Assembly (NCBI GenBank): GCA_046727955.1
Contig: JBKPDO010000265.1
Coordinates: 1-14,534 of the forward strand
Direction: 5' to 3'
Length of the DNA stretch: 14,534 nt
From: DASVXQ01 sp046727955
Lineage (GTDB): Bacteria > Actinomycetota > CALGFH01
Below, in pieces: positions 1 to 6,100 of this stretch. How positions within the stretch are numbered: position 1 is the stretch's first letter; the number at the start of each line of letters is the position of its first letter. Made by a program: the position numbers and the translations under genes. Under the pieces are notes generated by a model. The model was given only the letters and a program-made list of their open reading frames with translations. It searched no databases and was not told the origin of the DNA.

Positions 1-2
1 GC

Positions 3-557
3 CGCGGCCTGGCCGTGGCGGCCGGGCTGGTCGGGGCTGGCCTGCTCGTCGGCGGCGCGGTCACTGCCGTCACGCGGCTTGACCGCGAGCCGGATGGGGC
101 GACCGGGGGCGTCGGCCAGGCCACGGCAGCGCCGCCCTCCACGGTGGTGCGGGCGACCACCACCAGCGGGCCGCGGCCGGCCACCAGCACCAGCGCCAGC
201 GCCGCCAGCACTGCCGCGAGCACGGTCACGAGCCAGGCATCGGCCACGACCACGCCGTCGGCCGTCACCCCGCAGCCGACCGCGACCACCGGGCAGGTGC
301 TCGGTCCTGGCCAGCGGATCGTGGCCGACGTGGTCGGGCTGCGTCCGGAGCAGGCGGCCGAGGTGCTGGCCCAGGCCCAGCTCGGCATGCGGAGCTTGCT
401 GGTCCTGGTCCGCGACCCCGCGCAGGTGCAGCGCGTCATCGCCCAGCAGCCGACGGCCGGCCAGGTCGTGCCCGTCGGGTCGGAGATGACCGTGCTGGTC
501 GGCACCCTCACATCCGTGCGGCTCTGGCACTACGATGGCCAGCTGCGCTTGGCTTAG
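3..557 (+). CDS. PASTA-domain membrane protein, 3' end only
   Basis: The reading frame is already open at the window edge, so this is the C-terminal part of a longer protein; the GTG at 15 is probably internal. A hydrophobic stretch (AGLVGAGLLVGGAVTAV) fits a single transmembrane helix. It is followed by a linker of about 75 residues rich in Thr, Ser and Ala, as in extracytoplasmic wall-spanning linkers. The last 60 residues form one PASTA repeat (ADVVGLRPEQAAEVLAQAQL ... QQPTAGQVVPVGSEMTVLVG). PASTA domains bind peptidoglycan or muropeptides and commonly end actinobacterial Ser/Thr kinases and penicillin-binding proteins. The catalytic part lies outside the window, so the kinase option is inference. 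The TAG stop overlaps the stop of the DUF4231 relic on the opposite strand. Confidence 0.75.
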   Translation, partial: RGLAVAAGLVGAGLLVGGAVTAVTRLDREPDGATGGVGQATAAPPSTVVRATTTSGPRPATSTSASAASTAASTVTSQASATTTPSAVTPQPTATTGQVLGPGQRIVADVVGLRPEQAAEVLAQAQLGMRSLLVLVRDPAQVQRVIAQQPTAGQVVPVGSEMTVLVGTLTSVRLWHYDGQLRLA

Positions 558-873
558 CCCTGGTCGCTGGCGCGCGACTGCCCGCGGGCGGTGGCCTCCT
601 GGACCGACACCCAGCGGCCGTGCTCGCGGGCGATCAGCTCCTCGATCCGCTCGCCAGCAAGGTCGCCGGGCTGGCCGAGCGGTGGCGCAGTCGCCCGCCG
701 GGGCGTCGTAGAGGTGCTGCTCGCGGCGCAGCGCCTCCCAGGCCGAGCGGTAGGCGATCCAGTGCCCCTGGGACGGCCCTGTCGCATTGAGCCGGAACGC
801 GCCGACGACGCTCAGCGAAGTGGCGGCAACCTCCGGCAGGAGGGCATCAACAAGATCGTGAAACGCTCGATCG
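554..873 (-). pseudogene. Degraded C-terminal half of a DUF4231 (SLATT-like) membrane protein
   Basis: Two minus-strand frames give one recognisable protein tail. The first (about 873 to 690) reads HDLVDALLPEVAATSL, then GHWIAYRSAWEALRREQHLY. The second (about 700 to 554) reads GDLAGERIEELIAREHGRWV and ends in TAA. The order (hydrophobic helix, then RxxAEALRRExxLY, then ERIEELIxxEHxxWV) is that of DUF4231, a two-helix membrane family grouped with SLATT predicted pore-forming effectors. A one-base frameshift lies near 680-710, and no start codon or N-terminal half is seen upstream, so it is called a pseudogene. The family assignment comes from recalled motifs, not a profile search. Confidence 0.55.
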
Positions 874-965
874 CACCTTCGATCTGCCCTGTTTGAGCGG
901 CTCAGTGGAGCAGCCGGATGGTGACCGCTCAAGGCAACAGCGCCGGCCGAGGTCACCAGCTGCCG

Positions 966-1523
966 CTAGCCCACTGTGATACTGCCCTGCATCCAGGGGT
1001 GGATCGCGCAGAAGTACGACAGCGTCGTCCCCGACGGGGCGGTGACGGGGACGCTGATGGACGTGCCCGCCGGCAGCCACAGCGTGTCGAGCCGGCCATC
1101 CAGGCCGGACCCGCCGGCCACGTTGACGAACTGGGCCTTGGTCTGGTCGGTGATCTGGGGGCCGACCGTGGTGAACACCTCGTCACACACCGTTCCAGGC
1201 TCGCCGCACCCGAACACCGCCTCGACGTCGGTGGGGAGCTCACCGGCGTTCACGATCGTCAGGGTGTGCGGCTCGTCGGTCTTATCGTCATGGCTCAGCG
1301 TGAGCTGGTCACCGCTGTTGAGCGTGGTGTGCCCGGGGCTGAACCGCAGGTCCGAGAAGATCTTGGAGTTGATGTGGACGTCCTCGGTGCCCAGGGTGCG
1401 GATCGTTTTGTCCTGCGCGGCGCTGGTCGCGGTAAACGCGAACACGCTGCCCAGGGCGATCGCGGCGACCGCTGCGATCCGAGCGACGCGTGAGGTCGTC
1501 AATGGATGGATTGCTGCACGCAT
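966..1523 (-). CDS. Secreted cupredoxin (type 1 copper protein)
   Basis: A 185-residue protein. Residues 1-37 form a signal peptide: a basic start, an Ala/Val/Ile-rich core, and a likely cut after TATSAAQ. The mature part is a single beta-sandwich-type domain with the four type 1 copper ligands in order. His86 (EPHTLTIV) is the first, followed by Cys172, His175 and Met178 in CAIHPWMQG, a clean C-x2-H-x2-M cluster. Cys106 and Cys113 may form a disulfide. The ATG at 1523 is chosen over the longer open frame to 1865 because AAGGAG lies just upstream and the signal peptide begins there. Such proteins shuttle electrons or bind copper outside the cell. No redox partner is adjacent, so the partner is unknown. 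Confidence 0.85.
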   Translation of the reverse strand: MRAAIHPLTTSRVARIAAVAAIALGSVFAFTATSAAQDKTIRTLGTEDVHINSKIFSDLRFSPGHTTLNSGDQLTLSHDDKTDEPHTLTIVNAGELPTDVEAVFGCGEPGTVCDEVFTTVGPQITDQTKAQFVNVAGGSGLDGRLDTLWLPAGTSISVPVTAPSGTTLSYFCAIHPWMQGSITVG

Positions 1524-1526
1524 GTC

Positions 1527-1534
1527 ATCTCCTT
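1527..1534 (-). promoter_or_regulatory. Ribosome binding site of the cupredoxin gene
   Basis: On the minus strand AAGGAGAT stands just before ATG at 1523. It fixes the start and excludes a 114-residue extension, whose sequence has no protein character. Confidence 0.7.
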
Positions 1535-2180
1535 CGTCCTGATGACAGGACTCGTCTGTCTTGCCTGGCCTGCCATATGCCACTTCGGTGACAGAAGACC
1601 CACCAAGCTGACAACGCGCCTCATGCCCACTACTCCCACTGGTTGTGCGGGCACAGCCCGGCACAGAACACCCAGCAGCTCCGAGGCAGCCGGTTGATCC
1701 CTGGCACCGTATGGCCAGTGGCAGCGGTTGGATCGCAGGCGACCAACCTGGAGCCCGCCGATGAGCTTGCCCTCCTCCCCTGGCGGCGATCCCTTCCCCG
1801 ATGTGCGTGAACGGCTCGGCGCACGTTGCCACCCCTGACTTCAGCCGGTCGCTGCGGGCCCGCATAAAGAAACGAGCGCGGGGATGGTTGCGTTACTGCG
1901 ACCTTGCGACGATGGTGAGCTGTGTGGGTGACGGCAATGCTCAGCGCCGACGGCCAGGGCGCCCAGGGCGACCACGGCCCAGGTGGGAAACCGAGCGCGC
2001 ACGGGTCCTGCCTTGCGGTAGGCCGTCGCCGGCCGACGGCGCTGGCGCAACCGTATCGCATCAGGCGAAGCCGCCGGAACCGGCCGCTGACCGCCATATG
2101 GGAAGGGGCCGCCGCGCTGCTCCGCCGAGCTAGCCACCCTCCCGACGGTGGCTGACCAGCGGCATTCGGGCTCCAGAGAG
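1535..2180. other. About 650 bp without a supported gene
   Basis: Open frames exist on both strands but are rich in Arg, Pro and Gly with no recognisable motif. A short minus-strand stretch near 1960-2010 (FPTWAVVALGALAV) could be a relic membrane helix, but it has no coherent surroundings. The upstream promoter of the cupredoxin gene should lie at the left end; no clear -35/-10 pair was seen. Confidence 0.5.
2132..2153 (-). terminator. Stem-loop downstream of the NLR gene, possible terminator
   Basis: AGCCACC and GGTGGCT form a perfect 7-bp stem around an 8-nt loop, about 90 bp past the NLR stop codon. There is no T-tract, so the terminator role is only suggested by position. Confidence 0.3.
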
Positions 2181-2193
2181 GTGAACGCTTTAC
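2181..2193. repeat. Cassette-flanking quasi-palindrome, copy 1 (outer left)
   Basis: GTGAACGCTTTAC. Its reverse complement matches copy 4 at 12 of 13 positions, so the two outer copies are in inverted orientation 3.2 kb apart. Confidence 0.55.
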
Positions 2194-2235
2194 ACGCGAG
2201 TCTCCGCGAATCACCCTAGAAGCATCATACGCGCC

Positions 2236-2248
2236 GTAAATCGTTTAC
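2236..2248. repeat. Cassette-flanking quasi-palindrome, copy 2 (inner left)
   Basis: GTAAATCGTTTAC, with GTAAA and TTTAC half-sites around TCG. It contains the TAA stop codon of the NLR gene. Confidence 0.55.
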
Positions 2249-4806
2249 CGGGTGCTGCGATTCTCTAGCTCCGCCACCACCGCAGCAAGCCGCTCCCGGC
2301 TTCGCACGGTGTCGGGGTGGTCGGCGCCCAGGCGAGCGTCGCGGACGGCCAAGGCGCGCTCGTGCAGGGACCGGGCGCCGTCGAGGTTGCCCTCGTCGGC
2401 CAGGACGGTGGCGAGGTTGTTAAGGCTGTGGGCGGTGTCGGGGTGGTCGGGGCCTAGGTGGGCCTCGCGGATCGATAGGGCGCGCTCGAGCAGGGTGTGG
2501 GCACCGTCGAGGTCGCCCTGGTCGCGCAGGACGAGGGCGAGACCGTTGAGACTGGTGGCGGTGAGAGGGTGGTTGGGGCCCAGGCGTGCCTCGCGGATCG
2601 CCAGGGCGCGCTCGAGCAGGGTGCGGGCACGGTCGAGCTCGTGCTGGCCGCGCAGGACGGTAGCGAGGTTGTGGAGGCTGGTGGCGGTGGTGGGGTGGTC
2701 GGGTCCCAGGCGCGCCTCGCGGATGGCTAGGGCGCGTTGGTGCAGGCGGCGGGCGTGGTCGAGGTCGCCCTGGTCGGCCAGGACAGTGGCGAGGTTGTGG
2801 AGGCTCCAGGCGGTGTCGCGGTGGTCGGCGCCCAGGCAGGCCTCGTGGATCGCCAAGACGCGCTCGTGCAGGGTACGAGCGCCGTCGAGGTCGCCCTGCT
2901 CGGCGAGGACAACGCCGAGGTCGTTGAGGCTGAGGGCGGTGGTGGGGCTGTTGGGGCCCAGGCGCGCCTCGCGGATCGCCAGGGCGCGCTCGTGCAGGGT
3001 GCGGGCGCCGTCGAGGTCGCCTTGGCCACGCAGGACGGTGGCGAGGTTGTTGAGGCTTTCAGAGGTATCCAGGTGGTGGGGGTCCAGGCGCGCCTCGCGG
3101 ATCGCCAGGGCGCGCTCGAGCAGGGTGCGGGCTTGGCTATAGTCAGCTCGCTGCCGCAAGTACAAGCCGGCCTCGTTTAGTAACCAGGTCGTTTCGTCAA
3201 CGTCGATGTCACCTGCGCTCGAGTGGTCGGTGACGGCTAAAGCGTGGGGGAGCAGCCGCGCATAGTCGGGCCAGGCGGCAGGATCTCTATGACGGTTAGG
3301 GAAAGCAGCGCGGACCAGCTGCAGAGTGGTCGTTACCCACTGGCGTTCTTGCTCGGGGTCGAGTTGCTGGCGAGTGACGGCTTGGACGAGCCGGTGCATG
3401 CTCAGCGCCTGGCCGTCCTGGCTAGTCTTGAGCAGCGAGTACCGCCGCAGCGCGCCGATGGCCCGCTGATAGGCCAGCGGGGCTCGGACGGTCGCAGCCA
3501 GCCGCTCGGGCAGCACCTCCGGGTACTGGGTGGGGAGGCCGCGGGGGATGTCGTCGGGGGCCAGGAACGCGTATAGCACCAGCAGATCCTCGGCCGCGGG
3601 CGTCTGCTGGCGCAGCCGCTGGACCGAGACCGTCCAGGTGGTGGCGATGGTCTGCTCGGTGGTCGCCGCATGACCGAGCGCGAACAGATCCCTGGCGTGA
3701 GTGTCGAGCAGGCTGAGGTAGTCGCTGGTTGGGGTGGCAGTCTCCTCCAGGTAGGCGGCAGCCTGCTCCAGCGCCAACGGCAGGTCACCCAACGCTGCGG
3801 CGAGCCGCTCGAAATCCGAGGTGAGATCGTCGCGGCCCAGGCGGCGCCCCAGGAAGGCTACCGCCTCCGCCCGCGGTAGTACGTCCACCGGCAGCGTGGC
3901 CGCCAGCCCACCCCAAGCGGGGTTGCGGGAGCTGATCAGCACATGCCCCTGCCCACCAGGTGGCCACCACGGGCGAAGCGGTTGGAGGTCTTCAGCGTTG
4001 TCGTAGACCAGCAGCCAGCGGTCACGTTGGCGCAGCTCGTCCCACAAGGCTTGGGCAGTCTCGGCCTGCTCGGTGTGCTCGGGGAGGCCGAGCCGGCGGG
4101 CGAACGCGACCAGCTGACCGGCGATCGCGGCGGGCTGCTCGGCGCTGATCCACCAGATCAGGTCGTAGTCGCTGGCATAACGGTGGGCGTACTCCAGGGC
4201 CAGCTGGGTCTTGCCCACCCCACCCAGCCCGTGCAGCGTCTGCGCCTGGACCTGCACGACCGCGGCAGGCTGGCCGGGGTGCAGACGCTGGTGGAGCTGG
4301 TCGAGCAGCTCGGCGCGGCCAGTGAAGTTGGGATTGCGCGGCGGCAGGTTAGCCACCAGCGGCCCCCCGCGGAATCGGGGCAGCTGGTCCAGGACGGTGG
4401 CCGGTGGTGGGGGTGACAGGTGGACGTGGACCTGGCCGGCGTGGCCGATGGTGACCAGCTTGCCCACGCGGGCGTGCCCGGTGATCTTGGTCACCAGCCC
4501 CCCGGCGAGTGGGTCCTTATGGGCCTGGTCGAGCAGGCGTGCCAGCTCGGCCCGCAGCCCGCTGTCCCGGCTTGCCAGGGCGTCCACGGCGTAGGCGAGC
4601 GCGGCGACCCAATCCGGGTCCTCCGGCGCGGCGGCGACCGCCGCCAGCGCGGCCCGCAGGGCCGGGTCGGCCGCAGCGGCCTGGTGCAGCAGGGCGACCA
4701 GGCGGACCAGGCCCGGCCATGCAGCCAGCTGGTCTTGCCCGCCGAACGCGGTGCCCGCCACCAGGCTGGCAGTGATACTTGCCGACGGGTCCAACGGTCC
4801 GGTCAT
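2245..4806 (-). CDS. NLR-like STAND ATPase with TPR repeats and N-terminal amyloid-type motif
   Basis: An 853-residue protein. Residues about 60-110 form a helical region resembling the second half of the Bell-like protein encoded upstream. Residues 112-130 hold the signalling motif ARVGKLVTIGHAGQVHVHL. A central NB-ARC-type STAND ATPase (about 160-480) has Walker A GLGGVGKT (193-200), Walker B WLLVYDN (264-270), an SSR sensor (292-294), DLPLAL (341-346) and an MHD-like MHRLVQ (470). Residues about 540-850 are seven 42-residue TPRs of kinesin-light-chain type, the likely ligand sensor. In this class, ligand binding drives oligomerisation, and the motif then templates an amyloid fold onto a partner effector. 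The gene starts 17 bp after the upstream stop with no good Shine-Dalgarno, suggesting re-initiation from the Bell-like gene. The architecture is clear; the trigger and outcome are inferred. Confidence 0.88.
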   Translation of the reverse strand: MTGPLDPSASITASLVAGTAFGGQDQLAAWPGLVRLVALLHQAAAADPALRAALAAVAAAPEDPDWVAALAYAVDALASRDSGLRAELARLLDQAHKDPLAGGLVTKITGHARVGKLVTIGHAGQVHVHLSPPPPATVLDQLPRFRGGPLVANLPPRNPNFTGRAELLDQLHQRLHPGQPAAVVQVQAQTLHGLGGVGKTQLALEYAHRYASDYDLIWWISAEQPAAIAGQLVAFARRLGLPEHTEQAETAQALWDELRQRDRWLLVYDNAEDLQPLRPWWPPGGQGHVLISSRNPAWGGLAATLPVDVLPRAEAVAFLGRRLGRDDLTSDFERLAAALGDLPLALEQAAAYLEETATPTSDYLSLLDTHARDLFALGHAATTEQTIATTWTVSVQRLRQQTPAAEDLLVLYAFLAPDDIPRGLPTQYPEVLPERLAATVRAPLAYQRAIGALRRYSLLKTSQDGQALSMHRLVQAVTRQQLDPEQERQWVTTTLQLVRAAFPNRHRDPAAWPDYARLLPHALAVTDHSSAGDIDVDETTWLLNEAGLYLRQRADYSQARTLLERALAIREARLDPHHLDTSESLNNLATVLRGQGDLDGARTLHERALAIREARLGPNSPTTALSLNDLGVVLAEQGDLDGARTLHERVLAIHEACLGADHRDTAWSLHNLATVLADQGDLDHARRLHQRALAIREARLGPDHPTTATSLHNLATVLRGQHELDRARTLLERALAIREARLGPNHPLTATSLNGLALVLRDQGDLDGAHTLLERALSIREAHLGPDHPDTAHSLNNLATVLADEGNLDGARSLHERALAVRDARLGADHPDTVRSRERLAAVVAELENRSTR
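2310..3170 (-). repeat. Seven tandem 126-bp TPR-coding repeats
   Basis: A segment around gcctcgcggatcg (plus strand) recurs near 2463, 2589, 2715, 2841, 2967 and 3093, exactly 126 bp (42 codons) apart, with an earlier diverged copy near 2337. Units share long stretches of identical bases, so unequal recombination could change the repeat number without breaking the frame. Confidence 0.8.
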
Positions 4807-4823
4807 CTGGTGGCGCCGGCGGG

Positions 4824-5216
4824 CTACAGGTGGACGTCGCCGGTGATCTGGCCAATGTTGGTGATCCGCCCAACGCGGGCGTTGTCTTGCACGGTGGTCA
4901 CAAACGAGGCGGTCTGCGGGTCGGCCTTGGCCTGCTCGACCAGCCGGGTCAGCTCGGCGACCAGCCGCGGGTCAGCCTCCAGCCGCGGGGTGAGCACCTC
5001 AGCGAGCTCGGCGGTGCGGGCTTGGCTTTCCGGCTTGGCTTCCAGCCGGTCCAGGGTCTCGGTGGCCTCGTGGTCACCGGCGAACCAGCCGCGGATGGTC
5101 TGGGCGATGCGGCCCAGCGCCTGCCAGCCGGTCTTGCCGGCCTCGCCGCTGGCGGCCTCCAGGGCCTTCTTGGCGACCAGCCCGGCGGCGGTCAGGGCGA
5201 GCGTGGCGGGGTCCAT
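4824..5216 (-). CDS. Bell-like effector with C-terminal amyloid-type signalling motif
   Basis: A 130-residue protein. It opens with MDPATLALTAAGLVAKKALE, a hydrophobic/amphipathic N-terminal helix. Amphipathic helices follow (GWQALGRIAQTIRGWF; residues 70-100 with ELAEVL and LTRLVEQAKADP). This is the pattern of the Bell domain, a predicted membrane-acting cell-death domain found near NLR genes in multicellular bacteria. Residues 113-130 read ARVGRITNIGQITGDVHL, matching residues 112-130 of the downstream NLR in spacing and key residues (ARVG, IG, G, VH, final L). The ATG at 5216 has GGAGG four bases upstream. First gene of a two-gene operon. Likely role: inactive helical bundle seeded through the tail by the activated NLR, then permeabilising the membrane; this is inference from the family. 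Confidence 0.8.
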   Translation of the reverse strand: MDPATLALTAAGLVAKKALEAASGEAGKTGWQALGRIAQTIRGWFAGDHEATETLDRLEAKPESQARTAELAEVLTPRLEADPRLVAELTRLVEQAKADPQTASFVTTVQDNARVGRITNIGQITGDVHL

Positions 5217-5302
5217 GGTTCCTCCAAGCGGGGCAGGCGCTATGGCTGGCTTGTCCTACCACAACGAACCCCACGGTTACCACCATGAGCGCGGTCGTGG
5301 TC

Positions 5303-5320
5303 GGGCGCAGCCGTGCGCCC
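5303..5320 (-). promoter_or_regulatory. Perfect stem-loop in the leader of the Bell/NLR operon
   Basis: GGGCGCA and TGCGCCC form a 7-bp stem around a 4-base loop, about 90 bases upstream of the Bell-like ATG. It could be a leader RNA structure or an operator. No T-tract follows, so an intrinsic terminator is unlikely. Confidence 0.35.
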
Positions 5321-5335
5321 AAACCAGCCCGGGGA

Positions 5336-5348
5336 GTAAACCGTTAAG
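5336..5348. repeat. Cassette-flanking quasi-palindrome, copy 3 (inner right)
   Basis: GTAAACCGTTAAG, the most diverged copy; the right half-site is TTAAG rather than TTTAC. It lies 120 bases upstream of the Bell-like ATG. Confidence 0.4.
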
Positions 5349-5410
5349 AACTCGAGGGTATCTCAATGACCCTTGATAGCACACAGGAAGGCTAATTTCT
5401 AAGACGAATA

Positions 5411-5423
5411 GTAAAGCGTTTAC
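5411..5423. repeat. Cassette-flanking quasi-palindrome, copy 4 (outer right)
   Basis: GTAAAGCGTTTAC with perfect GTAAA/TTTAC half-sites, about 195 bases upstream of the Bell-like ATG. Its reverse complement nearly equals copy 1. Confidence 0.55.
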
Positions 5424-6060
5424 CCTGAACGGGCGACGGCCCACAAGCCGTTACGATCCGTTCGTCGCTACCAGCAAGAATGCTCCGACCACCTCTTTCT
5501 CTGCTCTGGCCTCAGCTGCCTCCTTCAGGGCCATTTCCGACTCCCCGACAGGCTCTCCTCCCTCCCACTCGCTTTCGTACCATTGCAGTGCGCCCTACAC
5601 TTTTCTCACCGCCCTTCAAGAGCACTAGACATCTGCATCTGCGATGCAGCCATTTGCCGTTGGCCGCGCGGTCGTCCTTCGCATGAGCTGGCCACCGCGA
5701 TCCTGCGCGTGTCCACTCATACCCTGTCGAGGTATACGAATCCCCCGAGCCAGTCTCAACAACGTCATTCCCGTTCTCTCAGCCACCACCCTCACTCACC
5801 GCTCTGCCAGCAGCCTGCAACGTCCTGCCATAACGGATGACGGCCACCGTCGCGCTGTACTCTCGACCCGTCATTTTTTCGCACGACAGCAATGCACCAG
5901 GGTGCGTATTGCTTGCAGGGCGAGGCCCTGGGCACCCAGCCTGACGACGCCGGCACCGACTAGGGCTCACTCCTGGCTGGCCGCGGCGACCTCGGCTACC
6001 ACCATGGTGAATGACCAGCCGACCCAAGACACCTTCGTGTCCTTTGCGTGCCTTACACCA
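5424..6060. other. Lower-GC non-coding stretch, candidate left end of the integrative element
   Basis: This stretch is visibly poorer in GC than the rest and pyrimidine-rich on the plus strand around 5480-5640. Open frames are short or lack starts and show no family motif. Its position just beyond the integrase 3' end is where an attachment site is usually found, but no tRNA end or direct repeat matching the right boundary could be identified by eye. Confidence 0.45.
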
Positions 6061-6061
6061 C

Positions 6062-6085
6062 GCGCAGTCGCGCTCACCACTGCGC
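6062..6085 (-). terminator. Stem-loop after the integrase gene
   Basis: GCGCAGT (6062-6068) and ACTGCGC (6079-6085) form a perfect 7-bp stem with a 10-base loop, 15 bases beyond the integrase stop. It could be a terminator or part of the attachment-site arm region. No T-tract is seen. Confidence 0.35.
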
Positions 6086-6100
6086 CGTCACGCGCGGGCA

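Noticed and set aside
1841..2137. 98-codon minus-strand open frame with a possible membrane helix
   Set aside because: Only about 15 residues look protein-like; the rest is Arg/Pro/Ser-rich and no ribosome binding site was seen.
2252..3180. Long plus-strand open frames opposite the TPR region
   Set aside because: They are antisense to the 126-bp TPR repeats; the repeat structure keeps them open. The minus-strand protein has clear domains.
5454..5580. Small minus-strand peptide (about 27 codons from an ATG near 5534, MALKEAAEARAEKEVV)
   Set aside because: A possible GGGGAG precedes it, but it is too short, has no family match and lies in low-complexity purine-rich sequence.
5725..5765. Possible tRNA 3' end (CGAATCCCCCGAGCC) as attachment site
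   Set aside because: The T-loop consensus GTTCGAATC is not present, no acceptor or anticodon stem could be built, and no matching repeat was found at the right boundary.
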